The notes: generated by a model not told the origin, from the sequence alone. A DNA stretch of 64,000 nt from Lachnospiraceae bacterium (GCA_024690605.1 JAILOV010000062.1:1-64000), one strand, 5' to 3'; counted from the stretch's first letter, positions 54,445 through 63,590 are shown. Numbers and translations: made by a program.

Positions 54445-56451
54445 ATGAAGGACGGAAAACGCACAATCCTGACGGACACACTGGCCGGCGTGCGGGAGTT
54501 TTCCCCGTCGATCCGCTTTCCCGGGATCGATGATGCCTGTTGGAGAGAGAAATCAGTCGGGCAGGAACTGATCCGGACCGGAGAGCGGCTGGTCAAAGAA
54601 CCGATCCCGGCGCTGTCACTTGCTGCCTATGCGGAGTTTTCCGAAAACGGCAACCGCGTGCATTATGAAACTCCGTATTTCCGACGCAGAACGATGCTCA
54701 CGGGACTCGTCCTCGCAGCCTGCGCTGCACAGGAGGAGACGCTTCGGAACAGATTTCTTGAGAAGATCGTCGAGCTGCTGCGGGCGATCCTTGATGAACC
54801 AAGCTGGTGTCTGCCGGCACACAATTCCTATATCCGGGACAGCAAGCCTCTGCCGGTACCGGATCCAAAACGCCCCGTGATCGATCTGTTCGCGGCCGAG
54901 ACGGCGGCGATCTTAGGGATCACGGAGCAGCTGCTTGGGCCGATGGAGCCGGGCGGTCGCATCGACAGTGAGATCGAGCGGAGGATCCTCAGACCGTATC
55001 TTTCTTATCATTTCTGGTGGATGGGTGACGGGGAGCAGTCCATGTGCAACTGGACGCCCTGGATCACACAGAATGTTCTGCTCGCATTGTTTACCAGACG
55101 GGAGGGGCTCATTGCGGGTGAGGATCTTTCCCGTGTGCTCGCACAGGCGGCTGTATCCGTTGACTATTATCTCGATGATTACGGTGAGGACGGCTGCTGC
55201 AATGAAGGCGCTTTCTATTACGGGCACAGCGGTCTCTGCCTGTTCGGCTGCATCGATGTGATGAACCGTATCACCCGCGGCGGGATGCGCGATGTCTGGC
55301 GCGATCCGCTGATCGGGAACATCGCCGCCTATATCGTGAAGATGTTTGTCGGCAACGGGCGCTATTTCAATTATTCCGACGCGTCGCCCTTTGCGGGGAA
55401 CCGGAGTGCCAGAGACTATCTGTTTGGGAAATATACGGACAATGCGGATTATGCGGCCTTTGCGGCGGCCGATTTTCGCGCGCAGTCGATGGAAGAGAGG
55501 CTGATGCCGCAGGAGGAGAATCTCTACTATCATCTGCTGCAGCTGTCGCACTGGCAGGAAATGGAAGAGGAGACGGGACGCAGCGTTTGCCCGCCGGATG
55601 CCTGGTTTGCGAGCACGGGGCTCATGACCGCGCGAAACGCGCACTGGACACTCGCGGTAAAAGCGGGGCACAACGGGGACAGTCACAATCACAATGACAT
55701 CGGCAGCTTGACACTCTACCTGGATGAACAGCCCTTTCTCATTGACCTGGGAGTGGAGACCTATACGGCGAAGACCTTTTCCGACAGGAGATATGAGATC
55801 TGGACGATGCAGTCGGCTTATCACAATACGGTGAATTTCCGCGAAAAAACAGCCGGTGATCCCTTGCTGCTCATGCAGAAGGACGGCAGGGAGTTTGCCG
55901 CGGAGAATATCCGCTGTGAGCTGGGAGAGAAGGAATCTCTGCTTTCCATGGAGATGGCATCTGCCTACGGAGATCCCCGGGTGAAAAGCTGCCGGCGGAC
56001 CGTGATCCTGCGGAAAAAGAATACGAACGCGTCGCCGCAGGATGAAGATCCGCAGCGTGCAGTCGATCCGGATGGAAGCTGCCCGGAGGAAACGGGATCT
56101 GTGACGATCCGTGACAGGATCGAAACGGACGGCAGTCTGTGCGGTGTGCTCACCTTTATGACCTATGAAAAGCCGTTCATCATGCGCGCGGAAACGAAAA
56201 ATGGAGCGGAAACGGAAACAGAAACGGAGGTCTTTTTCCCGGACGGCATCGGAAAGATCTGCATCGGATCCCTCGGTTTTCTGCGCTTTTCCGGCATTTC
56301 CCGCGCGGCAGTCGAGACCTGTCCGATCACGGATGCGCGGCTTGCGACAGCGTGGAAGCACGACTGTTACCGGATCCTGCTCACCATGCAGGGAACGGGA
56401 TCCGAGGTTGAGGCGGTACGGGGCTCGAAGGGGTCTTCCGATGATGCTTGA
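54445..56451 (+). CDS. Heparinase II/III-like protein
   Basis: A 668-residue protein without signal peptide. An alpha-toroid region (about 60-400, with LPAHNSYI, WTPWITQNVL and GCCNEGAFYYGHSG) is followed by the Hepar_II_III beta-sandwich (AGHNGDSHNHNDIGS near residue 410, with the His pair, and IDLGVETYTA). Such proteins are lyases for uronic-acid polysaccharides, but many cytoplasmic homologues have unknown substrate. The ATG is one base after the GH13 stop codon; the ribosome-binding site is poor, suggesting coupling. Confidence 0.88.
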   Translation: MKDGKRTILTDTLAGVREFSPSIRFPGIDDACWREKSVGQELIRTGERLVKEPIPALSLAAYAEFSENGNRVHYETPYFRRRTMLTGLVLAACAAQEETLRNRFLEKIVELLRAILDEPSWCLPAHNSYIRDSKPLPVPDPKRPVIDLFAAETAAILGITEQLLGPMEPGGRIDSEIERRILRPYLSYHFWWMGDGEQSMCNWTPWITQNVLLALFTRREGLIAGEDLSRVLAQAAVSVDYYLDDYGEDGCCNEGAFYYGHSGLCLFGCIDVMNRITRGGMRDVWRDPLIGNIAAYIVKMFVGNGRYFNYSDASPFAGNRSARDYLFGKYTDNADYAAFAAADFRAQSMEERLMPQEENLYYHLLQLSHWQEMEEETGRSVCPPDAWFASTGLMTARNAHWTLAVKAGHNGDSHNHNDIGSLTLYLDEQPFLIDLGVETYTAKTFSDRRYEIWTMQSAYHNTVNFREKTAGDPLLLMQKDGREFAAENIRCELGEKESLLSMEMASAYGDPRVKSCRRTVILRKKNTNASPQDEDPQRAVDPDGSCPEETGSVTIRDRIETDGSLCGVLTFMTYEKPFIMRAETKNGAETETETEVFFPDGIGKICIGSLGFLRFSGISRAAVETCPITDARLATAWKHDCYRILLTMQGTGSEVEAVRGSKGSSDDA

Positions 56452-56514
56452 GGAGAATGGGGGTCCTATGTCCCTGTCACGAACCGATAACAAGAGACAG
56501 CCGGAGGAGTATAT

Positions 56515-57375
56515 ATGCGGCAGATAGACATTGTCCGCGTAACGGATCTTGCGGAGCCGGAGCTGGATGTTTTCGCCAGGCTCAGGGAACCGCAGCTGTA
56601 TCACTATTATGAACCGGCACCGGGCCTGTTTCTCGCCGAAGGGGAACGCGTCGCCATGCGCGCGCTGGATGCGGGGTTTATGCCTGTATCGGTGCTTGCG
56701 GATGAACGGGGGATCGACGGACGCTTCGGAGAGGTGCTTTCACGGTGTGCGGAGAATGGCGGAGGAGCGGGGACGGACGCGGAGGAATGCACGCTTCCTG
56801 TCTACGCGGCATCTTTTGCCGTCATCAAAGAGCTGACCGGATATTCGCTGACCGGCGGTTTTCTCTGCGCCATGCGCAGGAAGTCGCTGCCTTCTCTGGA
56901 AGAGGTGTGCGGAAATGCAAAGAGGATCGCGGTGTTGGAGCGGGTCACCAATCCGACCAATGTCGGTGCGATCATCCGTTCCGCTGCCGCATTGTCTGTT
57001 GATGCGGTGCTTCTGACCAATGATTCCTGCGATCCGCTCTGTCGCCGGGCGATCCGCGTGAGCATGGGCACGATCTTTCAGATCCCCTGGACGGTGATCC
57101 CCTGTGACTGGCCGGATGCGGGGCTGTCTCTTCTGCGTGAGATGGGTTTTCGCACGGTGGCGCTGGCACTCAGGGAGGACGCGCATCTGCTCGGAGAACC
57201 GGGACTCACCTTTGGCGGAAAGGCGGCGCTTCTCTTCGGGGCGGAGGGGGATGGTCTGATGCCGGAAACCGTTGCCGAAAGCGACCTGGTCGTAAAGATC
57301 CCGATGCGCCCGGGGGTGGACTCCCTCAATGTCGCCGCGGCAAGTGCCGTGGCTTTCTGGGAATTCATGAAGTGA
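56515..57375 (+). CDS. TrmH/SpoU-family RNA 2'-O-methyltransferase
   Basis: A 286-residue SPOUT enzyme. The N-terminal substrate-binding domain (residues 1-120) contains FLAEGERVAMRAL; the SPOUT domain carries the three family motifs ERVTNPTNVGAIIRSAAAL (140-158), LLFGAEGDGL near 240 and IPMRPGVDSLNVAAASAV near 262, which form the knot and bind S-adenosylmethionine. The RNA target is not predictable. RBS GGAGGAG. Confidence 0.93.
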   Translation: MRQIDIVRVTDLAEPELDVFARLREPQLYHYYEPAPGLFLAEGERVAMRALDAGFMPVSVLADERGIDGRFGEVLSRCAENGGGAGTDAEECTLPVYAASFAVIKELTGYSLTGGFLCAMRRKSLPSLEEVCGNAKRIAVLERVTNPTNVGAIIRSAAALSVDAVLLTNDSCDPLCRRAIRVSMGTIFQIPWTVIPCDWPDAGLSLLREMGFRTVALALREDAHLLGEPGLTFGGKAALLFGAEGDGLMPETVAESDLVVKIPMRPGVDSLNVAAASAVAFWEFMK

Positions 57376-57378
57376 TCG

Positions 57379-59172
57379 TTATTTTATATAGTTCTTCATC
57401 AGTTCCTCAACCCTGGACCTGGTGATCGCCGCGCCGCTTCCGTATTCGACCATGGGCTGCATGGAGCCGCCGGCAAAGCCCTCCGCATCGCTCTTCATCT
57501 TTGCTTCTTTTTCCCTGATCCAGGTGCGCTGCTGTTCCGTCAGCGCGTCAAGGGCATCCTGCTCCAGTGTGGATTTCAGATAGGTCCAGATATCGTTCAG
57601 CAGGCTGTCCCAGAGCTCATATTCCGAATAAGCTGTCTGATTCAGGCTCTGCTGGTCCATCAGAGATCCGTCGTTCAACTTGTCGTCGATCTCCTGCTGC
57701 TTTTCAACCGCTTTGTTATAGGCTTCCCGAAGGGCATCCGCGTCCAGCTCCCCGTGATCGCCCAGCGCCTGACGGAAACCGGCGGAGTTGTTTTCATCCG
57801 TGCAGTTTTCCATGGTCACCGACCGGTTGGAAAAGGTGAAGAATTCGTTGTCCTTAAAGGTGCAGTCTCTGAATGTTGCCGAATCATACTCACCGAGGGC
57901 CACGAAATAGTTGTAGCTGTCCGCGACGACATTGCCGGAGAAGGTGCAGTGATCAAACACCACATCGTAGGCACCGGAAATGCAGATCATGGACATGTCT
58001 TTGGAATCCCGCATGGTGCAGTTGGTGAACTGCACGCTGCCGATGTCGTGAAGATCCACCAGACCATAGGTGCACTCGTAGATATCCGTGTCGGATACAT
58101 TGATATTATAGGTGCCGATGGCTTCGATCCCATAGGTCCCGCTGCCGTAGAGACTGCATTTTGAAATATCCAGACCGTAAACATTCCGGAAACTCAAAAC
58201 GCTTCCGCTGCAATAGCCCGGCTCCACATTATGCCCCGCGGTGATCCCTTCAATGGAGATGTGCTGGTCTTCCATAAAGGTGAGCACGGGGGCATAGGCG
58301 GTGTCCACACTGAGCAGCACCTTGGCACCGTCTTTGGCCCGGATCTTCAGATTGGAGATGTCCGAGACGGTGACGGCCTCATATTCGATATGCACTCTGG
58401 GATTGTCGATCTGCGCGGAAAACAGGCGGGAAAGGTCGTAGGTGCCTTCCTCAAGTTCCACGATCCGGTTGTTCCGCAGACTGTTGACAAATTCCGCCAC
58501 ATTGCTCACGGACACGGTGTCAAAATACCGGAAGCTTTCCAGATCCTCCAGCCGTTTGTCGTCTTTTTTGATGTACCGGTATTCATAGGTGCTGGTATAG
58601 CCGAAGGTGGGATCGCTTTCATCCTGATAACTGTAGGATTCGCAGATGATCAGCATGTCGTCGTCCGAAAGCGTCACCTTTCTTGCCGAGGAATCCTGTT
58701 CTTCAAAGGGATCCGCCATCTCCAGACACCACCGGTCGTTCACGCATCCTTCATAGGCGGCTTCGTTTTTATAGGTGAGCTGCGCACCATAGATCTTTTC
58801 GGAACTTTCATAGCCCTGATAGTAATAATCCATCTGCAGGCCGTTATCTTTTTCACTGATCTTCACACGGGATTCAATGCCTTCGTCATCCCCGCGGAGG
58901 ATGAAATAATCGGAGTCTGTCCCGTCCAGATAGTCGTTTTTTCCGTTTATATAGACAAGTTCCCACTCACCGACGGTCTCACCGCCGGGAATCGTGCCGG
59001 CATCCGCGGCAGTCTCCTGACTGTCTCCGGCTGCATCCGTTTCGGAAACGGGAGAGGAACCGGTGTCTTCCGGTGCCGTCGTGTTTGCCTGATCCGAACC
59101 GCATCCGTACAGAAATGCGGATAAACCGATGGCAGCTGCAAGTGTGAGCGGGAAAAGCTTCTTTTTCATCAT
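57379..59172 (-). CDS. Lipoprotein with beta-helix repeats and C-terminal LprI-like domain
   Basis: A 597-residue surface lipoprotein. Lipobox region AFLYGC with C24, then an Ala/Glu/Asp/Thr linker. Residues about 245-465 look like a right-handed parallel beta-helix (repeated ISNLKI, ISIEGIT, LDISKCSLYG, VQFTNCTM, VVFDHCTF, ATFRDCTF, VTMENCT turns). Residues about 485-592 resemble the LprI/DUF1311 lysozyme-inhibitor domain (LTEQQRTWIREKEAKM). Function is unknown; binding of a wall or surface glycan is plausible. RBS AGAGG on the minus strand. Confidence 0.82.
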   Translation of the reverse strand: MMKKKLFPLTLAAAIGLSAFLYGCGSDQANTTAPEDTGSSPVSETDAAGDSQETAADAGTIPGGETVGEWELVYINGKNDYLDGTDSDYFILRGDDEGIESRVKISEKDNGLQMDYYYQGYESSEKIYGAQLTYKNEAAYEGCVNDRWCLEMADPFEEQDSSARKVTLSDDDMLIICESYSYQDESDPTFGYTSTYEYRYIKKDDKRLEDLESFRYFDTVSVSNVAEFVNSLRNNRIVELEEGTYDLSRLFSAQIDNPRVHIEYEAVTVSDISNLKIRAKDGAKVLLSVDTAYAPVLTFMEDQHISIEGITAGHNVEPGYCSGSVLSFRNVYGLDISKCSLYGSGTYGIEAIGTYNINVSDTDIYECTYGLVDLHDIGSVQFTNCTMRDSKDMSMICISGAYDVVFDHCTFSGNVVADSYNYFVALGEYDSATFRDCTFKDNEFFTFSNRSVTMENCTDENNSAGFRQALGDHGELDADALREAYNKAVEKQQEIDDKLNDGSLMDQQSLNQTAYSEYELWDSLLNDIWTYLKSTLEQDALDALTEQQRTWIREKEAKMKSDAEGFAGGSMQPMVEYGSGAAITRSRVEELMKNYIK

Positions 59173-59239
59173 GAAAGACCTCTTGTGATCATAATTTTCT
59201 GAGAACGGATGATCTGATCCGCCGGAGGATCTTTGCGAT

Positions 59240-59560
59240 CTACCCGTGCTTTCTCATATATTCGTCCGCTTCCGACCGTTTCAGGATCTTGCCGTTTAAA
59301 TTGATATAGCCCTCGAGAGGTTCCTCGTGCACGATGAACGGTGCGTCCGGAAAGGCCGGATCCTTAGGGATCTCGTGACGATGCCCGAACCTGGCACAGG
59401 AGATGTCATCGGCGGCAGGGATCTTGTGCCCGTCGGACGCGGTCCGTTCGACGCCTTGTCTCGGACGGGGAGTGATCGATGACTTAAGAAATTCCTTCAA
59501 TATCCCTTTTTTGTAAAGCTGCCACAGCACGACGCCGAAGACGACCAGCAGGATTTCCAT
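59240..59560 (-). CDS. Small single-pass membrane protein of unknown function
   Basis: A 106-residue protein: one N-terminal hydrophobic segment (2-16, ILLVVFGVVLWQLY), a basic Pro/Arg-rich linker, and a short soluble C-terminus (EGYINLNGKILKRSEADEY). AAGGAG stands at good spacing before the ATG and a consensus promoter lies upstream, so it is a real gene. No family recognised. It may be cotranscribed with the lipoprotein 67 bases downstream. Confidence 0.7.
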   Translation of the reverse strand: MEILLVVFGVVLWQLYKKGILKEFLKSSITPRPRQGVERTASDGHKIPAADDISCARFGHRHEIPKDPAFPDAPFIVHEEPLEGYINLNGKILKRSEADEYMRKHG

Positions 59561-59598
59561 GCGATTCTCCTTATCTTGTCGGGTTATCGTTTGCGATG

Positions 59599-59627
59599 AT
59601 TGTATACTTATTGCGCGACCGCGTCAA
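59599..59627 (-). promoter_or_regulatory. Promoter of the small membrane protein and lipoprotein genes
   Basis: On the minus strand TTGACG (59627-59622) and TACAAT (59604-59599) are 17 bases apart. Confidence 0.75.
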
Positions 59628-59721
59628 ATGTCTTCGGGATGTGATACAATGATGCCGGGGCAAATACGCAAAAGGCGATCATGCCGGTAAGACTTCGGTT
59701 ACAGAGGGAAAGGTACAGGGG

Positions 59722-60237
59722 ATGAGCAGGATCAGAAGAGCGGAAGAAAAAGACATACCGGGCATCCTGGAGTTGCTGATCCAGGTGGATATGGTGCATC
59801 ACCGGGGGCGTCCGGATCTGTTCAAGGGTCCGGCGACGAAATACAGTGCGGAGGAACTGGTCCTTCTCCTGAAGGATGACCGGACCCCCGTGTTCGTCTG
59901 TGCCGATGAAGACGGAAAGGTGTTGGGACATGCGTTCTGCAGACAGGAGCAGATCGTGGACGATCCGGTCCGCACGGATGTCAGGACACTCTACATAGAC
60001 GATATCTGCGTTGACGAAGCTTCCCGTGGCCGGGGCGTCGGCCGCGCTCTGTACCGGCATGTGACCGGGTATGCGCGGGAACAGGGATTCTACAACGTCA
60101 CGCTGAATGTCTGGAGCTGCAACCCCGGTGCCGTCGCATTTTATGAAAACCTTGGTCTGAAACCGCAGAAGATCGGGATGGAGGAAATCTTGCAGACAGA
60201 GAGGAGGCACGATGCCAAAGATCGAGATCTACAATGA
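59722..60237 (+). CDS. GNAT-family N-acetyltransferase
   Basis: A 171-residue acetyltransferase. LYIDDICVDEASRGRGVGRALY (about residues 90-112, quoted in part) is the acetyl-CoA-binding motif A, with RGRGVG as pyrophosphate loop; VTLNVWSCNPGAVAFYENLGL is motif B. Substrate unknown. A possible -10 box TACAAT is at 59645-59650 with a weak -35. It overlaps the next gene by 26 bases. Confidence 0.92.
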   Translation: MSRIRRAEEKDIPGILELLIQVDMVHHRGRPDLFKGPATKYSAEELVLLLKDDRTPVFVCADEDGKVLGHAFCRQEQIVDDPVRTDVRTLYIDDICVDEASRGRGVGRALYRHVTGYAREQGFYNVTLNVWSCNPGAVAFYENLGLKPQKIGMEEILQTERRHDAKDRDLQ

Positions 60238-61009
60238 CTGGGACCATGTGAACAAGGCGGAGGCTGCCGGCGAGACGCAGGCAGTGCTGGCATGGGACGG
60301 GGAGTACAGGAAAGGGGATATCATCGAGATCTCCGGCCTTGTGCCCGGCAGTTTCTATAAGGTGCAGATCGATGCCGCGATCGGGGAAGCTCTGGTGTTC
60401 GTAAAGACGGAGCGTGTGATCTACACGGTTCCGTTCTATGAAAAGAAGACCAGTTACAATCCGCTCGCGTTTTTCGGCAATCGTCACTATATCCTTGTGC
60501 GCGCAGCGGCTCCTTATGAGGTGAACACCTACCGAAATCTCGCGCTCAATCCCTTTGATCAGCACGATGTGGAAGGCGTCTTCCCGCACGCGTCCGCCAA
60601 TGTGGAGACGCGGGGAGAGGCTGTATTTGCCGCCAGGAATGCGATCGACGGGTGCGTCGCGACGCGCTCCCATGGCGAGTGGCCCTATGAATCGTGGGGG
60701 ATCAACCGGCAGGATGACGCGGAATTCCGGCTGGATTTCGGCCGTCCGGTGGATATCGATGAGATCCGTCTTTACACGCGCGCGGATTTTCCGCATGATA
60801 ACTGGTGGGTGCGCGGAAAACTCGCTTTTTCCGACGGAAGCGAGCACGTGATCGAGATGGACAAACACGTCGATGAACCGCATGTCTTCCGGGATATCGA
60901 CCGGCATGCGATCGAGTGGCTGACACTCGGGGAACTGATCAAAGCGGATGATCCGAGCCCGTTTCCCGCGCTCACGCAGATCGAGGTCTACGGAACGGAG
61001 GCACGATAA
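60212..61009 (+). CDS. Protein with C-terminal discoidin (F5/8 type C)-like domain
   Basis: A 265-residue soluble protein without signal peptide. Residues 1-110 form an uncharacterised beta-rich domain (GSFYKVQIDAAIGEALVFV). From about 110 to 262 a discoidin-like sandwich is seen: NLALNPFD, ASANVETRGEAVFAARNAIDG, ESWGINRQDDAEFRLDFGRPVDIDEIRLY (in part) and TQIEVYG. Such domains bind carbohydrates, yet this one is cytoplasmic. The 26-base overlap with the GNAT gene suggests joint function. Confidence 0.75.
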   Translation: MPKIEIYNDWDHVNKAEAAGETQAVLAWDGEYRKGDIIEISGLVPGSFYKVQIDAAIGEALVFVKTERVIYTVPFYEKKTSYNPLAFFGNRHYILVRAAAPYEVNTYRNLALNPFDQHDVEGVFPHASANVETRGEAVFAARNAIDGCVATRSHGEWPYESWGINRQDDAEFRLDFGRPVDIDEIRLYTRADFPHDNWWVRGKLAFSDGSEHVIEMDKHVDEPHVFRDIDRHAIEWLTLGELIKADDPSPFPALTQIEVYGTEAR

Positions 61010-61018
61010 AGGACCGGA

Positions 61019-61807
61019 CTAGGGCTTGGTCACCGCATGATGGAGCTTGCGGTATTTCGCCGGTGTCATCCCTTTGTATTGTTTGAACTGACGGAAGAAA
61101 TGCACCTCACTGCCGTAGCCGCACAGCTCGGCGATCTCCGAGATCGGCATATCCGTGGTCTGCAGGGCGAATTCCGCGTTGGCGATGCGCATGCGGATCA
61201 GATCCTGCTGGAAAGGGACGCCGAACACGGTGGTGTAGAGATGCTGGAAATGGGACTCGCTGATCCCGAGCTCGCCGGCGTGCCCGGCGATGCTGTGTTC
61301 CTCGGCGAGCGTGTGCTGCATGCGGAAGCGGATGTCCTTGAGACGTTCGGTGTAGGATTGTTCGTCCGGGCCGGCCGTCTCCCGCGGAGCGGCGATCAGG
61401 TGATTCATGAGTACCGTAAACAGCGCATTCGTGTTCTGCTTCAGGAAGCGCTCATCCGTGTAGGCGGATTCCCACAGAAGCTGCCGGATGAGTGTAGAGC
61501 AGGCCTCTCTGTCGCTTAAGTGGAAAGGCGTGTTGCAAAGAAGTTCCGGCGGCAGCGTGTCGCCATCCTCCAGTCCGATGTGCATCCAGTCATCGATATA
61601 CTCCCCGTAAGGATTGTGATAATGATAGGGCGTGTGCGGCGCGATCACGATCGCGTCACCGGGCTCCATGAGAAAGTGTCTGTCACCGACAGAGAAATCG
61701 CCCCGGCTTCGCAATATGAGAAGTACCGGGTTCTCCAGGCCGTTCGGCCAGGATTTGCGAAAGCTCGCGGCGTGGTGCGCGCCGCAGCCACCTTTGATCA
61801 CGTACAT
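61019..61807 (-). CDS. AraC-family transcriptional regulator with cupin sensor
   Basis: A 262-residue regulator. The N-terminal cupin (residues 1-130; LMEPGDAIVIAPHTPYHYH) binds a ligand, probably a sugar. The C-terminal double helix-turn-helix (165-258) shows ISESHFQHLYTTVFGVPF and ISEIAELCGYGSEVHFFRQFKQYKGMTPAKYR in parts. RBS GGAGG at good distance. It is divergent from the sugar-binding lipoprotein gene and probably controls both promoters. Confidence 0.94.
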   Translation of the reverse strand: MYVIKGGCGAHHAASFRKSWPNGLENPVLLILRSRGDFSVGDRHFLMEPGDAIVIAPHTPYHYHNPYGEYIDDWMHIGLEDGDTLPPELLCNTPFHLSDREACSTLIRQLLWESAYTDERFLKQNTNALFTVLMNHLIAAPRETAGPDEQSYTERLKDIRFRMQHTLAEEHSIAGHAGELGISESHFQHLYTTVFGVPFQQDLIRMRIANAEFALQTTDMPISEIAELCGYGSEVHFFRQFKQYKGMTPAKYRKLHHAVTKP

Positions 61808-61858
61808 TTCTTATTCCTCCGCAGCACGAAAAGTTAGTATCCGCCTCACTGTAGAAGT

Positions 61859-61887
61859 ATTCTAACATAAAACGTTATGTTATACAA
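61859..61887 (-). promoter_or_regulatory. Promoter and palindromic operator of the araC-family gene
   Basis: On the minus strand TTGTAT (61887-61882) and TAGAAT (61864-61859) are 17 bases apart. A palindrome TAACATAA-AACG-TTATGTTA (61863-61882) fills the spacer, a position that fits autorepression. Confidence 0.7.
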
Positions 61888-61950
61888 GGATATTTGAAAA
61901 TACGATAATACAGCCGCTTTTATGCATGATGACAATTATTATAGCAGGAT

Positions 61951-61958
61951 ATGTTATA
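61951..61958 (+). promoter_or_regulatory. Possible AraC activator half-site
   Basis: ATGTTATA repeats the right arm of the palindrome (61877-61884) and lies about 20 bases upstream of the -35 box of the binding-protein gene, where an activator would act. Confidence 0.4.
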
Positions 61959-61977
61959 TTTTCCGCTCCATCCGTCA

Positions 61978-62006
61978 TTAACATCTCGTGTAGGATTCGA
62001 TATACT
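61978..62006 (+). promoter_or_regulatory. Promoter of the sugar-binding lipoprotein gene
   Basis: TTAACA (61978-61983) and TATACT (62001-62006), 17 bases apart, about 60 bases upstream of the start codon. Confidence 0.7.
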
Positions 62007-62065
62007 GAACGCAGTTCACTTGGCTTCGCACGCAAAGGCGTGCAGATGAAGAAAAGGAGGAAACC

Positions 62066-63451
62066 ATGAAGAAACGACTGATCAGCATGTTGATGGGCAT
62101 GACGCTCGTGGTGGCTTCTCTTGCGGGCTGCGGCAGCGCCGCAGAGACAGCGGCCCCCGCGGCGGAAGCTCCGGCGGCGGAAGCACCCAAGGCGGAGGAG
62201 AAGCCCGCAGAGGCTCCGGCGGCGGAGGCACCTGCGGCTGAGGAGACGACGAATGACGCGCCTGTCACTCTGAAATGGGCACTGTGGGATAAGGACGCGA
62301 CCGTCTACTATCAGCCCCTCATTGACGGCTATACGGCGGCACATCCCAATGTCACGATCGAGATGGTCGACCTCGGCTCCACGGATTATTCCACGGTCCT
62401 CGGCACACAGCTCTCCGGTTCCGATTCCGATTTCGATGTTGTCACGATCAAAGATGTTCCCGGTCTTGTGACCCTTGCCAACAAAGGCGTGCTTGAGCCT
62501 CTCGACAGCCTGATCGCGCAGGACGGTATCGATCTCGCGGCATACAGCGGCATCACGGATCAGGTCAAGGTCAAGGATGCTCTCTATGAGCTTCCGTTCC
62601 GCCGTGATATCTGGGTCCTGTTCTACAACAAGGATGTTTTTGACAAGGCAGGTGTTGACTACCCGACCAATGATATGACCTGGGAGCAGTATGACGAGCT
62701 CGCCCGCAAGATCACCGACACGACGCCCGGCGCCGAGGTTTACGGTGCACACTATCACACCTGGAGATCCACGATCCAGCTGATGGGCATTCTCGACGGC
62801 AAGCACTCCATCGTTGACGGCACCTATGACTTCACGAAGCCTTACTATGAGATGGTCCTCAATCAGCAGAAGGATGGCGTCTGCATGGATTACGCGACGC
62901 TGAAGACACAGGGCCTGCACTATTCCGCAGCATTCTATCAGGGTAATGTCGGTATGCTGAACATGGGCTCCTGGTTCATCCCGACCCTGATCTCCAAGAT
63001 CAAGGACGGTGAGGCGGCCGCCGCTTCGAACTGGGGCATTGTCAAGTATCCGCACGCAGACGGTGTTGAGCCCGGCTCCACGCTGGCGACGATCACCGCG
63101 CTTGCGATCCCGACCTCCGCGCCGAACAAGGATGTGGCATGGGATTTCGTGAAGTTTGTTTCCGGCGCCGAGGGTGCCGAGATCATGGCCGGCACCGGCA
63201 ACACGCCTGCGATGTCCAGCGAAGCGATCAACTCCAAGATCGCAGAGATGGATGGCTTCCCGACCGATGCGAACTCCAAGGATGCGCTGAACGCAAGCCA
63301 CGCGTATCTTGAGATGCCCGCCAACGAGAAGTCTTCCGAGATCGAAACCGTGCTCAATGAGCAGCACGACAACATCATGAACGAGGTCTCCTCTGTCGAT
63401 GATGCGATCGCGGCGATGAACGAGGGCGTCAAGGCGATTCTCGGTCAGTAA
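62066..63451 (+). CDS. Sugar ABC transporter substrate-binding lipoprotein (CUT1)
   Basis: A 461-residue family 1 solute-binding protein. Lipobox SLAGC with C22, followed by a repetitive Ala/Pro/Glu linker (about residues 25-62). The mature part shows LKWALWDKDATVYYQPLIDGY, FDVVTIKDVPGL, NDMTWEQYDELARKI and WDFVKFVSGAEGAEIMAG (each in part), typical of MsmE/UgpB-type proteins. RBS AGGAGG. It is controlled by the divergent AraC-type gene and followed by its permease at the window edge. Confidence 0.94.
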   Translation: MKKRLISMLMGMTLVVASLAGCGSAAETAAPAAEAPAAEAPKAEEKPAEAPAAEAPAAEETTNDAPVTLKWALWDKDATVYYQPLIDGYTAAHPNVTIEMVDLGSTDYSTVLGTQLSGSDSDFDVVTIKDVPGLVTLANKGVLEPLDSLIAQDGIDLAAYSGITDQVKVKDALYELPFRRDIWVLFYNKDVFDKAGVDYPTNDMTWEQYDELARKITDTTPGAEVYGAHYHTWRSTIQLMGILDGKHSIVDGTYDFTKPYYEMVLNQQKDGVCMDYATLKTQGLHYSAAFYQGNVGMLNMGSWFIPTLISKIKDGEAAAASNWGIVKYPHADGVEPGSTLATITALAIPTSAPNKDVAWDFVKFVSGAEGAEIMAGTGNTPAMSSEAINSKIAEMDGFPTDANSKDALNASHAYLEMPANEKSSEIETVLNEQHDNIMNEVSSVDDAIAAMNEGVKAILGQ

Positions 63452-63466
63452 TATGCATTCTCTTTC

Positions 63467-63493
63467 GGGGACGGCTGTCTGACAGCCGTCCCC
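63467..63493 (+). terminator. Strong stem-loop between binding protein and permease
   Basis: GGGGACGGCTG (63467-63477) pairs with CAGCCGTCCCC (63483-63493) around TCTGA. The tail TCCCTTG has few T, so it may be an attenuator or a 3' stabiliser that keeps the binding-protein message abundant. Confidence 0.6.
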
Positions 63494-63590
63494 TCCCTTG
63501 TTCAGACCATCCGGCTGACAAACATCATTATTCTCATCCCTTTGTCCGATCGATCATCAGTTGCGCGTTTTGCGCGGAAACGGGGGCGAA

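Noticed and set aside
62130-62260. DNA repeat array
   Set aside because: The repetitive GCGGAGGC/GCTCCGGC pattern simply encodes the Ala/Pro/Glu linker of the lipoprotein.
61880-63367. 495-residue minus-strand open frame
   Set aside because: Antisense to the sugar-binding lipoprotein gene, with no family features; long shadows are common at this GC content.
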